A DNA stretch of 64,000 bases from Prevotella sp. CAG:617 (GTDB lineage Bacteria > Bacteroidota > Bacteroidia > Bacteroidales > Bacteroidaceae), in NCBI GenBank assembly GCA_000438115.1, contig FR903596.1, positions 95,407-159,406 on the forward strand. The letters run 5' to 3'. The first letter of the stretch is position 1. The number at the start of each line of letters is the position of its first letter. Shown piece by piece: positions 46,805 to 55,845 of this stretch. The notes under the pieces are model-generated. The model made no database searches and was not told the DNA's origin. It was given only the letters and a program-made list of their open reading frames with translations. Made by a program: the position numbers and the translations under genes.

Positions 46805-48697
46805 ATGGCAAATTTAAAAACATATTTGGACGTGCAGGGGCTTACCAAACGAATTGGTGATCTTTTGCTATTTGAGGGGATTTCATTTTCTGTGGCATTA
46901 GGGCAGCGAATCGGACTGATTGCCCAAAATGGGAGTGGTAAGTCAACGCTCCTTAATATAATAATGGGTACGGAAGATTACAATGAAGGAACCGTCGTTT
47001 TTCGGAAAGATATACGGGTTGGTTATTTATGCCAATCACCAACGTATCCGGAACATTTATCTGTGCTTGAAGCCTGTTTGTATCATGGCAATTCAATGGC
47101 AGATCTAATCTTGCGATATGAGAAGTGTGTACATACGCCGGGAAATCCAGGATTAATAGAAATCTCGGAAGAAATGGACCGTGAAAATGCATGGGGATTT
47201 GAGCAGCGAATAAAAGAAATGCTGGGCAAATTTCAAATTACGGATATCATGCAGCCTGTGGGTGAATTGTCGGGAGGACAACTAAAGCGTGTGGCATTGG
47301 CAAATGTGTTGATCTTAGATCCGGATTTACTTATCTTAGACGAGCCAACCAATCATTTGGATTTGGATATGATTAACTGGCTTGAAAAGTATATGGCTCG
47401 CAATGTGAAGTGCTTGCTAATGGTGACTCATGACCGTTATTTCCTGGATCGGGTATGTAATAGTATTATGGAATTGGATCATCATTCCTTATATACCTAT
47501 AATGGAAATTATGAGTATTATCTGGAAAAGAAACAGCAACGCATAGAGGTGATGAATGCCAATATCCAAAAAGCAAACAATCTCTATCGACGAGAACTGG
47601 AATGGATGAGGCGTATGCCTTGTGCGCGTGGTCATAAGGCACGGTATCGTAAAGAAGCTTTTGTTGAATTGGAAAATATTGCCAAACAAAAGATACAGGA
47701 GCGAACAGCTCGATTGGAGGTGAAAAGTGATTATATCGGAACTAAAATTTTTGAGGCCGAATATGTGTCGAAAGCTTTTTCTCCTGATCTTATCATCACA
47801 AAGGATTTCTATTATAACTTTTCTCGTTATGAAAAAATGGGGATTGTTGGTGGCAATGGTACGGGAAAGTCTACCTTTATAAAAATGCTGTTGGGATTGG
47901 AAAAACCTGATTCCGGACGCTTTGTCGTTGGCGAGACTGTAAAGTTCGGATATTTTTCGCAAGATGATAGACTTCAATATGATAAGACAACGAAAGTCAT
48001 TGATGTAGTACGTGATATTGCTGAGACTATTGATTTGGGGGGAGGGCGTAAACTTACGGCTATGCAGTTTTTGCAGCATTTCCTTTTTTCTCCAGAACGC
48101 CAACAATCTTATGTTTATAAACTGAGTGGCGGTGAGCGGCGTCGGTTGTATTTGTGTACGGTATTAATGCAAAATCCGAATTTTTTGGTCCTTGATGAGC
48201 CTACTAATGATTTGGATATAACTACATTGCAGGTGCTGGAGGAATATTTGGCAGATTTCCGAGGCTGTGTTATTGTTGTTAGTCATGACCGATATTTTAT
48301 GGATAAGGTTGTTGATCATTTGTTAGTCTTTCGGGGGCAAGGCGTGATTGATGATTTTCCCGGAAATTATACTCAATATCGTGAATGGGAGGAGTCGGTA
48401 AAAAAAGAAGAAAAAACGGTTGAGATTGCAGGTGCGGAGCCTGTTTCAAATTCAAAAAAGGGAAAAGTAAAGGAAACGCGTCGCCGTCTGACTTATAATG
48501 AACGCAAAGAAATGGATTTATTGGAAAAAAGCATAGAGCAACTTGAGACGGAGAAGGCCGAATTGGAAAAGGCTCTTTGCAGCGGCACACTTGACGTGGA
48601 TACCATTACTGCCTATAGTATCCGTTTACCGAATCTGCAGACGGAGTTGGACGAAAAAAGTATGCGTTGGTTGGAACTTTCTGAATATGCAGATTAA
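46805..48697 (+). CDS. ABC-F family ATPase
   Basis: A 630-residue soluble protein with two ABC domains and no membrane segment, of the ABC-F type that acts on ribosomes. Walker A motifs are GQNGSGKST-like (IAQNGSGKST near residue 44) and VGGNGTGKST (near 352); signature motifs are LSGGQLKRVA and LSGGERRRLY. The linker holds basic coiled-coil sequence, and the C-terminal ~70 residues form a coiled coil (ERKEMDLLEKSIEQLE). I start at ATG 46805 (MANLKTYLDV); upstream codons in frame are not conserved-looking. It is divergent from rho. Confidence 0.92.
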   Translation: MANLKTYLDVQGLTKRIGDLLLFEGISFSVALGQRIGLIAQNGSGKSTLLNIIMGTEDYNEGTVVFRKDIRVGYLCQSPTYPEHLSVLEACLYHGNSMADLILRYEKCVHTPGNPGLIEISEEMDRENAWGFEQRIKEMLGKFQITDIMQPVGELSGGQLKRVALANVLILDPDLLILDEPTNHLDLDMINWLEKYMARNVKCLLMVTHDRYFLDRVCNSIMELDHHSLYTYNGNYEYYLEKKQQRIEVMNANIQKANNLYRRELEWMRRMPCARGHKARYRKEAFVELENIAKQKIQERTARLEVKSDYIGTKIFEAEYVSKAFSPDLIITKDFYYNFSRYEKMGIVGGNGTGKSTFIKMLLGLEKPDSGRFVVGETVKFGYFSQDDRLQYDKTTKVIDVVRDIAETIDLGGGRKLTAMQFLQHFLFSPERQQSYVYKLSGGERRRLYLCTVLMQNPNFLVLDEPTNDLDITTLQVLEEYLADFRGCVIVVSHDRYFMDKVVDHLLVFRGQGVIDDFPGNYTQYREWEESVKKEEKTVEIAGAEPVSNSKKGKVKETRRRLTYNERKEMDLLEKSIEQLETEKAELEKALCSGTLDVDTITAYSIRLPNLQTELDEKSMRWLELSEYAD

Positions 48698-48760
48698 TAT
48701 TTGTGTATTGGGGAGCTAAACAACTTTACTTTATTTTTTTCGTTTACCACTTTTTATTAC

Positions 48761-48768
48761 TAACTTTG
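48761..48768 (+). promoter_or_regulatory. Promoter -7 element for the MaoC-like gene
   Basis: TAACTTTG at 48761-48768, preceded by TTCG at 48739-48742 with 18 nt between. Start expected near 48775, about 22 nt before ATG 48797. Confidence 0.55.
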
Positions 48769-48796
48769 TGACCGAAATCATAGTGTAAAAAAGAAG

Positions 48797-49261
48797 ATGG
48801 AAAAAGTTGTAATCAATTCCTATGAGGAATTTGAAAAATATGTAGGAAAAGAGATTGGCGTATCTGAATATCTTGAAATTCCACAGGAGCGTATAAATAT
48901 GTTTGCAGATGCAACGCTGGATCATCAGTGGATTCATGTAGATAAAGAACGGGCGGAGAAGGAAAGTCCGTTCGGTCAGACTATTGTACATGGTTATTTG
49001 ACGTTGTCATTATTACCTTATTTGTGGCAACAGTTGATTGAGGTCCGTAATTTGAAGATGATGGTGAATTACGGTATGGACAAAATGCGTTTTGGTCAGG
49101 CTGTATTGTCTGGTCAGCGAGTACGTCTTGTAGCATCACTGCATTCGTTGGCAAATTTACGCGGTGTATGCAAGGCAGAGATAAAATTTACGTTGCAGAT
49201 TGAGAATTGTAAGAAATATGCGTTGGAGGGAATAGCTACATTCCTTTATTATTTCAATTAA
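48797..49261 (+). CDS. MaoC-like hot-dog (R)-specific hydratase
   Basis: A 154-residue single hot-dog-fold protein. The MaoC hydratase signature is complete: FADATLDHQWIHVD (Asp and His near residues 37-45) and FGQTIVHGYLTLSL (near 62-75). Enzymes of this type hydrate (R)-3-hydroxyacyl-thioesters in lipid metabolism. It has its own promoter and ends 13 nt before rlmH. The substrate is unknown. Confidence 0.9.
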   Translation: MEKVVINSYEEFEKYVGKEIGVSEYLEIPQERINMFADATLDHQWIHVDKERAEKESPFGQTIVHGYLTLSLLPYLWQQLIEVRNLKMMVNYGMDKMRFGQAVLSGQRVRLVASLHSLANLRGVCKAEIKFTLQIENCKKYALEGIATFLYYFN

Positions 49262-49274
49262 TCTCTGAGGACCT

Positions 49275-49748
49275 GTGAAAATCCTGTTTCTGACGGTCGG
49301 AAAAACTGATTCAAGGGATTTGAATTCCCTTATCTCAGAATATGTTGATCGGATCGGTCATTTCGTCTCTTTTGAAATGATTTGCCTACAGGATTTGAAG
49401 TCGACAAAATCGTTGTCGACGGATTTACAGAAGGAAAAGGAAGGAAAATTGATAGCCAACCAGATTCAGAAGGGCGATTATGTAGTGTTATTGGATGAAA
49501 AGGGAAAAGAATATAGCTCCCGTGATTTTTCATCTTTTTTGGATCGTCTTTTTGCTATGGGGAGGCGGAGGTTGGTGTTTATTATAGGAGGACCTTACGG
49601 ATTTTCCGATGAAATATATAAACTTTCTGATGCAAAAGTGTCTCTTTCCAAAATGACATTTTCGCATCAGATGGTTCGACTCCTTTTTGTAGAACAATTT
49701 TATAGAGGGCTGACAATCCTGAATCATATTCCGTATCATCATGATTAG
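49275..49748 (+). CDS. rlmH: 23S rRNA pseudouridine-1915 N3-methyltransferase RlmH
   Basis: A 157-residue SPOUT methyltransferase with the knotted SAM-binding fold. Seen are MKILFLTVGKT at the N-terminus and FIIGGPYGFSDEI near residue 101, and the C-terminal SLSKMTFSHQMVRLLFVEQ (quoted in part) and LNHIPYHHD, both signatures of RlmH. The start codon is GTG at 49275. Its last 8 nt overlap the start of the next gene. Confidence 0.96.
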   Translation: MKILFLTVGKTDSRDLNSLISEYVDRIGHFVSFEMICLQDLKSTKSLSTDLQKEKEGKLIANQIQKGDYVVLLDEKGKEYSSRDFSSFLDRLFAMGRRRLVFIIGGPYGFSDEIYKLSDAKVSLSKMTFSHQMVRLLFVEQFYRGLTILNHIPYHHD

Positions 49749-50778
49749 GCAACAGGTAAAATATGGCCTGTTGCTCATACTTATTGGGGCTTCTTTGCAA
49801 TTTTCCGTAAAAGCTCGCGGACGTTTTCTGTTGATGGAGTGGAATGTGGAAAATCTGTATGATACCTGCCATAATGAGGGTATAGATGACTATGCTTTTT
49901 TGCCAAACGGGTCATACAGGTGGACTGGACAACGCTATTTACATAAACTTCGATTAATTGCTCAAACAATTGCTTCGGCCGGCGGAGTGAGTCCTGTTGA
50001 TTTGATTGCTTTGTGTGAGGTGGAGAATGATTCTGTCCTGAAACAATTAACTCGTTACAGTGTATTGGGACGCCTGGGGTATCAATATGTAATGACGCAT
50101 TCACCGGATTTGCGAGGAATGAACGTAGCATTGATTTATCAGCCTGGCCGTTTTAAACTCGTAGATGTTCGGTCGATTCATGTTCCTCCTAATAGAGGGG
50201 AGCGATATACGCGTGATATCTTGCATGTAGTAGGAATTTTGCCGACTATGGATACAATGGATGTGTATGTATGCCATCTTCCGAGTCGATCGGGCGGACA
50301 GTTTGTTACAGATTCCTATAGAAGGAGAGGTGCCGGATTAATAAAGAAAAGTATTGATTCTGTTTTTTGTCACAGGATAAAACCTATGATAGTAGTTACA
50401 GGTGATTTTAATGATGAACCCCATGACAATAGCCTTCGTAAAGTAATGGAAGTTAAAAAAACTTCGAAGGCCAGTGTGATAATGGATAGTGAGATGTATC
50501 TATTGAGTGATGGTTTGAAAACGAAAAGTGGGGTTGAAGGAACATATTTCTATAAGGAACGCTGGAATCGTTTAGATCATGTGTTGGTTAATGGGCGTTT
50601 GTTAAAGTCAGATAGTTCGTTTCGTTTGGGAAGTCAAGGGTGTAGCATCTTGGATTTTTCGTGGCTTTTAAAAAGAGATTCGAAGGGCCGATATGTGCCT
50701 AGACGAACATTTTTAGGTACTTTTTATCAAGGTGGACTTAGCGATCATCTTCCCTTACTGACACAATTTGAATTTTAG
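49741..50778 (+). CDS. Exported endonuclease/exonuclease/phosphatase-family protein
   Basis: A 345-residue protein with a signal peptide (residues ~8-25, LLLILIGASLQFSVKA) and the EEP fold of DNase I and inositol-5-phosphatases. Catalytic residues are visible: MEWNVENLYD (Asn near residue 36), CEVEND (Glu), VVTGDFNDEPHD (Asp and Asn near residue 222) and GGLSDHLPLL (Asp-His near 334). It overlaps rlmH by 8 nt. Its target (nucleic acid or phosphorylated metabolite outside the cytoplasm) is unknown. Confidence 0.88.
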   Translation: MIRQQVKYGLLLILIGASLQFSVKARGRFLLMEWNVENLYDTCHNEGIDDYAFLPNGSYRWTGQRYLHKLRLIAQTIASAGGVSPVDLIALCEVENDSVLKQLTRYSVLGRLGYQYVMTHSPDLRGMNVALIYQPGRFKLVDVRSIHVPPNRGERYTRDILHVVGILPTMDTMDVYVCHLPSRSGGQFVTDSYRRRGAGLIKKSIDSVFCHRIKPMIVVTGDFNDEPHDNSLRKVMEVKKTSKASVIMDSEMYLLSDGLKTKSGVEGTYFYKERWNRLDHVLVNGRLLKSDSSFRLGSQGCSILDFSWLLKRDSKGRYVPRRTFLGTFYQGGLSDHLPLLTQFEF

Positions 50779-50808
50779 GGCAGTTTCTTGATTTGGCATT
50801 TTTTTTGC

Positions 50809-50830
50809 TATAATTTATAGTAGAAAGGAG
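50809..50830 (+). promoter_or_regulatory. TATAAT box and Shine-Dalgarno before the J-domain gene
   Basis: TATAAT at 50809-50814 and AAAGGAG at 50824-50830, 8 nt before ATG 50839, are unusual in this otherwise SD-poor, Bacteroidetes-promoter genome. Confidence 0.35.
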
Positions 50831-50838
50831 AAGATAGT

Positions 50839-51504
50839 ATGGCATTTATAGACTATTACAAGATTATGGGTGTCGACAAGTCGATACCACAGGATCAAAT
50901 TCGTGCTGCTTATAAGAAACGGGCTAAACAGTTTCATCCGGATTTGCATCCAGACGACCCGAAGGCGAAAGCAAAATTTCAAGCTCTGAATGAAGCTTAT
51001 GAAGTCTTGAGTGATCCTGAAAAGCGAGCTAAGTATGACCGTTATGGTGAGAATTGGAAAAATATAGGAGGCGCTGCAGGAGGTACCGGTAGAGGGTATG
51101 GCGAATCTGGCGGCTTTGAAGACTTTGATTTCGGAGGTTTTGGCGGAGGTGGATTTTCTTCATTCTTTGAGGAACTTTTTGGCCATGGCGGATTCGGAAG
51201 CGGAAGGGGATTCTCTTCAAGACAATCTCAGTCGGATTATAATATGAATGCAACGGTGGATATTGATATGTATACAGCGTTGCTGGGAGGACAAATTATT
51301 TTGAAAACATCGTCGGTAAAACTGAAATTAAATGTTAAGCCTGGTACTCAAAATGGAACAAAAGCCCGTTTAAGGGGAAAAGGGTATCAGAAACCGGATG
51401 GTTCGTATGGTGATCTGATATTGACTTATAATGTCAAGCTTCCTATGAATTTGACCGCGCATCAAAAGGAACTTTTGGAACAAATGCGAAGCGAGGCGCT
51501 TTAA
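50839..51504 (+). CDS. Short DnaJ/CbpA-like J-domain protein
   Basis: A 221-residue co-chaperone. The J domain (residues ~3-70) has the HPD motif in QFHPDLHPDD near residue 34. A Gly/Phe-rich segment (about 80-130, GGFGGGGFSSFF) follows, then a single beta domain (about 140-215) whose sequence (VKPGTQNGTKARLRGKGYQ, ending LTAHQKELLEQM) matches the second C-terminal domain of DnaJ. The zinc finger and first substrate-binding domain of full DnaJ are absent. It should stimulate DnaK ATPase. Confidence 0.9.
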   Translation: MAFIDYYKIMGVDKSIPQDQIRAAYKKRAKQFHPDLHPDDPKAKAKFQALNEAYEVLSDPEKRAKYDRYGENWKNIGGAAGGTGRGYGESGGFEDFDFGGFGGGGFSSFFEELFGHGGFGSGRGFSSRQSQSDYNMNATVDIDMYTALLGGQIILKTSSVKLKLNVKPGTQNGTKARLRGKGYQKPDGSYGDLILTYNVKLPMNLTAHQKELLEQMRSEAL

Positions 51505-51521
51505 GCCTCGCTTCGCATTTG
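51481..51521 (+). terminator. Terminator overlapping the end of the J-domain gene
   Basis: A perfect 17-bp inverted repeat (CAAATGCGAAGCGAGGC at 51481-51497, partner at 51505-51521) has its 7-nt loop covering the last codon and the TAA stop. The T tract after it is interrupted. Confidence 0.8.
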
Positions 51522-51559
51522 TCTTATTCTGTTCTCCTTGTATGATACAAGATAAAGTC

Positions 51560-51590
51560 TTGGATATTCGTGAAAAAATCATTACTTTTG
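51560..51590 (+). promoter_or_regulatory. Promoter for pheT
   Basis: TTG (51560-51562) and TACTTTTG (51583-51590) are 20 nt apart; the predicted start near 51597 lies 27 nt before ATG 51624. Confidence 0.65.
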
Positions 51591-51623
51591 CGTGAAATAT
51601 TCTAGAATAAAAAAATCTAAAAG

Positions 51624-54083
51624 ATGAACATATCTTATAATTGGCTTAAGGAGTATGTAGATTTTGACTTAACTCCAAATGAAGTTGCGGCTGCTTTAAC
51701 TTCAATAGGGTTGGAAGTAGGTGCATTAGAAGAGGTTCAAACGATTAAAGGCGGATTGGAAGGTTTGGTTGTTGGTGAAGTATTGACGTGTGAGGCACAT
51801 CCAAATTCGGATCACATGCATATATGCCAGGTGAGTCTGGGGGCGGACAATGTTCAGCAGATTGTATGTGGCGCGCCTAATGTAGCTGCCGGGCAAAAAG
51901 TCATTGTAGCTCCCATTGGTACCAAATTATATGATGGCGAGAATTCTTTTACCATTAAGAAGTCGAAACTACGTGGCGTAGAAAGCTATGGAATGATATG
52001 TGCAGAGGATGAAATCGGGGTGGGAACAAGCCATGAAGGTATCATCGTTTTGCCACAAGATACTCCTGTAGGAATGTCTGCAAAGGAATATTATCATGTT
52101 GAAAGTGATTATGTTATTGAAGTAGACATTACTCCAAATCGTGCTGATGCTTGTTCACATTATGGTGTAGCTCGTGATTTGTATGCATGGTTGGTATGTC
52201 AGGGTAAGCAAACACAACTTCATCGCAATGATGTTTCAGACTTTTCTGTGGATAATCATGATCTTGAAATTGAAGTTCAAGTTGAAAATAAGGAAGCATG
52301 TCCGCGATATTGTGCTGTCAGTCTGACAGGATGCGAAATTAAGGAAAGTCCTAAGTGGTTGCAGGATAAATTGAGGACAATCGGCGTACGTCCTATTAAT
52401 AATATTGTTGATATAACAAACTATATTATGTTTGCTTATGGACAGCCTTTGCATTGCTTTGATGCAGATATGGTTAAGGGACAAAAAATTGTCGTCAAGA
52501 CGCTTCCGGCCGGAACTCCATTTACGACATTGGATGGAGTGGAACATAAATTAGACAAGAAAGATTTGATGATCTGTAATGCAGAAGAACCGATGTGTAT
52601 TGCCGGCGTATTTGGTGGTAAAGGATCAGGAACGTATGAAACCACACATAATGTGATTTTGGAAAGTGCTTATTTTCATCCGACATGGGTTCGTAAAAGT
52701 GCTCGCAGACATGGATTAAATACAGATGCAAGTTTTCGTTTTGAACGAGGAATTGACCCGTTGGGACAGATTGAAGCTCTGAAAAAAGCTGCCATTTTGG
52801 CACGTGAATTAAGCGGGTGTAAAATTTCCATGGAAATTGTGGATATACAGAGTGCTGTTGCTAAACCTTTTGAAGTGCAACTTGACTATGGATATGTTCA
52901 CGATTTGATAGGAAAAGCAATTCCTGTTGAAACTATTAAGGGGATTATTCGTAGCCTGGAAATGCAGATCGTCGGTGAAACGGACAATGGATTAAGCATT
53001 CTTGTTCCTCCTTATCGTGTTGATGTGCAGCGTCCGTGTGATGTGGTAGAAGATATTTTACGTATATATGGCTATAATAATATTGAGATCCCCAAATCTG
53101 TAAAATCTAGCTTGAGCATTAAAGGCGACGAGGATCGTGATGTGAAATTGCAGAATATTGTTTCAGAAGAACTGATAGGAGGTGGCTTTAATGAAATCTT
53201 GAATAACTCCTTGACGAAATCTTCGTATTATCAGGATCTAAAGAGCTTTAGTGTTGAAAATCTTGTCGAAATTATGAATCCATTAAGTTCTGATCTTGAT
53301 GTATTACGTCAGACTTTACTTTTTGGAGGATTGGAGAGCGTTTCTTATAACGTTCATCGCAAAAATTCAGGCTTGCGCTTTTTTGAATTTGGTAATTGTT
53401 ATCATTATCATGCAGAGAATGCTAAGGAAGATGATTCTTTGTCTACTTATTCAGAGGAGATGCATTTGGGACTTTGGATTACAGGCAAGCGGATTGAGGG
53501 TTCTTGGATACATCCAGATGAAGAAAGTTCGGTCTTCGAATTGAAAGCGAATGTACTTAATATATTAAAACGTTTAGGAGTTGAAGTTTCGGCTTTGTCT
53601 CATGCTGATGGATGCAGTGATGTCTTTGGAAAATCAGAGCAATTGTTGAAAGGTAGCAAGTTGCTTGTAGAATATGGTATTGTCAAGAAGACGCTTTTGC
53701 AAAAGTTTGACTTGACTGGTGATGTCTACTATGCTGATATAAATTGGACAAATCTTATGAAAGCAGTCCGCAAGAATAAGGTGACATTTACGGATATAAG
53801 CAAGTTTCCGCCGGTGAGTCGTGATTTGGCCTTGTTGGTAGATCATGCTGTGACATTTAAACAGATTGAAGATATCGCATTTGCAGCTGAAAAAAAATTA
53901 CTGAAACGAGTCGTTTTATTTGATGTTTATGAGGGAAAAAATTTGGAGCCAGGAAAGAAAAGCTATGCTGTAAATTTTATACTTCAAGATGAGAATAAGA
54001 CTTTGACTGATAAACAGATCGATAAGATAATGAGCAATCTGGTTCGTAATTTTGAAAATCAGTTAGGAGCAAAACTCAGATAA
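51624..54083 (+). CDS. pheT: Phenylalanyl-tRNA synthetase beta subunit
   Basis: An 819-residue beta subunit of the alpha2-beta2 enzyme that charges tRNA-Phe. Domains in order: tRNA-binding EMAP-like (VGEVLTCEAHPNSDHMHICQ near residue 50, quoted in part), B3/B4 editing (about 210-400, FGGKGSGTYETT), B5 (GYVHDLIGKAI to DVQRPCDVVEDILRI, about 415-485), catalytic-like core, and C-terminal FDX-ACB domain (from about 730, FPPVSRDLALLVDH). Full length. pheS is not in the window. Confidence 0.97.
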   Translation: MNISYNWLKEYVDFDLTPNEVAAALTSIGLEVGALEEVQTIKGGLEGLVVGEVLTCEAHPNSDHMHICQVSLGADNVQQIVCGAPNVAAGQKVIVAPIGTKLYDGENSFTIKKSKLRGVESYGMICAEDEIGVGTSHEGIIVLPQDTPVGMSAKEYYHVESDYVIEVDITPNRADACSHYGVARDLYAWLVCQGKQTQLHRNDVSDFSVDNHDLEIEVQVENKEACPRYCAVSLTGCEIKESPKWLQDKLRTIGVRPINNIVDITNYIMFAYGQPLHCFDADMVKGQKIVVKTLPAGTPFTTLDGVEHKLDKKDLMICNAEEPMCIAGVFGGKGSGTYETTHNVILESAYFHPTWVRKSARRHGLNTDASFRFERGIDPLGQIEALKKAAILARELSGCKISMEIVDIQSAVAKPFEVQLDYGYVHDLIGKAIPVETIKGIIRSLEMQIVGETDNGLSILVPPYRVDVQRPCDVVEDILRIYGYNNIEIPKSVKSSLSIKGDEDRDVKLQNIVSEELIGGGFNEILNNSLTKSSYYQDLKSFSVENLVEIMNPLSSDLDVLRQTLLFGGLESVSYNVHRKNSGLRFFEFGNCYHYHAENAKEDDSLSTYSEEMHLGLWITGKRIEGSWIHPDEESSVFELKANVLNILKRLGVEVSALSHADGCSDVFGKSEQLLKGSKLLVEYGIVKKTLLQKFDLTGDVYYADINWTNLMKAVRKNKVTFTDISKFPPVSRDLALLVDHAVTFKQIEDIAFAAEKKLLKRVVLFDVYEGKNLEPGKKSYAVNFILQDENKTLTDKQIDKIMSNLVRNFENQLGAKLR

Positions 54084-54127
54084 ACACATGCATTTGAATG
54101 AAAATAAAATTATAAAAAGTTAATTCC

Positions 54128-54853
54128 ATGGGAAGAGCATTTGAATATAGAAAAGCTGCAAAATTAAAGAGATGGGGTCATATGGCCCGTACTTTTACGA
54201 AAATTGGAAAACAAATTGCTATTGCGGTAAAAGCAGGCGGTCCTGATCCTGACAATAATCCACATTTGCGTGCTATTATAGCCAACGCTAAGCGTGAGAA
54301 TATGCCGAATGACAATGTTCAGCGTGCCATAAAAAATGCAATGGGAAAGGACCAGAGTGATTATAAGGGCATGACTTATGAAGGATATGGTCCCCACGGT
54401 ATAGCTATTTTTGTAGATACCTTGACAGATAATCCAACTCGTACTGTTGGTGATGTACGCTCGGTATTTAATAAGTTTAATGGAAATCTGGGGACGATGG
54501 GATCTTTGGCTTTTCTTTTTGATCATAAATGCGTTTTCTCATTTAAGAAAAAAGAAGGCTTAAGTATGGATGATCTTATCCTCGAATTGATTGATTACGG
54601 AGTAGAGGATGAATATGATGAAGATGAGGAAGAAGGATCTATAACAATTTATGGAGATCCGAAGAGTTTTGGGCAAATCCAAAAATATCTTGAAGAAAAT
54701 GGTTTTGAGGTAGTTGGAGCGGAATTTACATACGTACCAAATGATCTGAAAGACGTAACACCTGAACAGCGGGAAACGATTGATAAAATGGTAGAGAAGT
54801 TAGAAGATTTTGATGATGTTCAGAATGTTTATACAAATATGAAACCAGAATAA
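54128..54853 (+). CDS. YebC/PmpR-family translational or transcriptional regulator
   Basis: A 241-residue protein of the YebC family. The N-terminus GRAFEYRKAAKLKRWGHMA and KIGKQIAIAVKAGGPDPDNN are signatures; RAIIANAKRENMPNDNVQRA follows near residue 47, and the acidic C-terminal domains include EGYGPHGIAIFVDTLTDN (about 87-104) and EFTYVPNDL near residue 203. Family members act on translation of difficult (polyproline) sequences or as DNA-binding regulators. It is monocistronic or follows pheT (44-nt gap). Confidence 0.94.
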   Translation: MGRAFEYRKAAKLKRWGHMARTFTKIGKQIAIAVKAGGPDPDNNPHLRAIIANAKRENMPNDNVQRAIKNAMGKDQSDYKGMTYEGYGPHGIAIFVDTLTDNPTRTVGDVRSVFNKFNGNLGTMGSLAFLFDHKCVFSFKKKEGLSMDDLILELIDYGVEDEYDEDEEEGSITIYGDPKSFGQIQKYLEENGFEVVGAEFTYVPNDLKDVTPEQRETIDKMVEKLEDFDDVQNVYTNMKPE

Positions 54854-54883
54854 GGAACCGATATTTTTAGGATTTTTCTATAG

Positions 54884-54917
54884 GTCGGAGTGAATTTTTT
54901 CGCTCCGACTTTTTTTA
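54884..54917 (+). terminator. Terminator after the YebC gene
   Basis: GTCGGAGTG (54884-54892) pairs with CGCTCCGAC (54901-54909) with one wobble, followed by a T7 run. It closes the pheT-yebC unit. Confidence 0.88.
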
Positions 54918-55100
54918 TTTTTGAGGATGTATCTATGGTAAGGGTGTTTTTTAGTTCCCATGTACTCATTCTTTAATTTTTATATGTTTACTTTGTTTCC
55001 TTACCGGAAGGTTGCTTAGTTCGGTAAAAAAATAAGAAGTTGATCAATCATTTTTGTTCGATTTTATGCGTAAATATTAGTCTCATATATAAAAAAGTAG

Positions 55101-55108
55101 TATCTTTG
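55101..55108 (+). promoter_or_regulatory. Promoter -7 element for DUF177-rpmF-fabH
   Basis: TATCTTTG at 55101-55108 predicts a start near 55115, almost at ATG 55117. No -33 match was found. If correct, the leader would be very short, or translation begins at ATG 55126. Confidence 0.6.
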
Positions 55109-55116
55109 CAGTTGAT

Positions 55117-55572
55117 ATGCAAACTATGGAGCAGCTCAAGGTTGATTTTAAGCGGATACATGCAGATGCAGAAATTCGCAATGTCCGTCTTGATTCCTTG
55201 TTCTTTGAACAGTTGGATCAGGAAGAAATCAATGGTGGCGATGTAAATGTCAGGCTTATTCTTCAGGAGAAGGATGATGTTTATATAGTAGAAGTCAATA
55301 TAGTAGGCAATGTCATTGTTTCATGTGATAGATGTATGGCGGATCTTCAGTTGCCTGTTAATACCTCTGAGGTTATTAAATTTAAATATGGCGAAGAAGA
55401 TCATTCAGACACTAATAATTATGAATATATTCATGACTTGGTGAAGCCATATGATTTGTCATGGTTAATATATGAAATAGTCGAAGTAAGTCTTCCTATC
55501 AGTCGTGTGCATCCCGACGGCGAGTGCGATGAGCGAATGATGGAAATATTAAAGCAATATAGTAGTAATTGA
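55117..55572 (+). CDS. DUF177 (YceD-like) protein
   Basis: A 151-residue protein of the YceD/DUF177 family, linked to 23S rRNA or ribosomal large subunit maturation and found upstream of rpmF in many bacteria. The family Cys pair appears in IVSCDRCMADLQLPV near residue 72, and an acidic FKYGEEDHSDTN follows. ATG 55117 and ATG 55126 are both possible starts given the promoter. rpmF begins 37 nt downstream, which fits the conserved gene order. Confidence 0.88.
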   Translation: MQTMEQLKVDFKRIHADAEIRNVRLDSLFFEQLDQEEINGGDVNVRLILQEKDDVYIVEVNIVGNVIVSCDRCMADLQLPVNTSEVIKFKYGEEDHSDTNNYEYIHDLVKPYDLSWLIYEIVEVSLPISRVHPDGECDERMMEILKQYSSN

Positions 55573-55609
55573 TTAAATTGAAAATATTAATAATAAATAG
55601 TTTACAGAA

Positions 55610-55795
55610 ATGGCACATCCTAAAAGAAGACAATCTAAAACAAGAACTTTAAAACGTAGAACGCACGATAAAGCTGTAGCACCTACATTGGCAATTTGTC
55701 CGAATTGTGGTGAATGGCATATTTATCACACAGTTTGCCCTGCTTGTGGTTACTATCGTGGAAAATTGGCTATCGAAAAAGAAGTAGCTGAATAA
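55610..55795 (+). CDS. rpmF: 50S ribosomal protein L32
   Basis: A 61-residue L32. The sequence has [20 protein letters not shown] at the N-terminus and a zinc-ribbon with [18 protein letters not shown] (two CxxC pairs, about residues 34-51). It is a typical bacterial L32 of the zinc-binding type. It lies in the usual DUF177-rpmF-fabH order, with plsX absent. Confidence 0.98.
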   Translation: MAHPKRRQSKTRTLKRRTHDKAVAPTLAICPNCGEWHIYHTVCPACGYYRGKLAIEKEVAE

Positions 55796-55808
55796 ATCAG
55801 ATATTAAC

Positions 55809-55845
55809 GATTCGCCAAAGGCTTTTACGGAACCTTTGGCGAATC
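55809..55845 (+). terminator. Hairpin between rpmF and fabH
   Basis: GATTCGCCAAAGG (55809-55821) and CCTTTGGCGAATC (55833-55845) form a perfect 13-bp stem, but no U tract follows. Rather than a full terminator it may be an attenuator or processing site that lowers fabH relative to rpmF. An in-frame TTG at 55836 falls in the hairpin and is not the fabH start. Confidence 0.65.
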
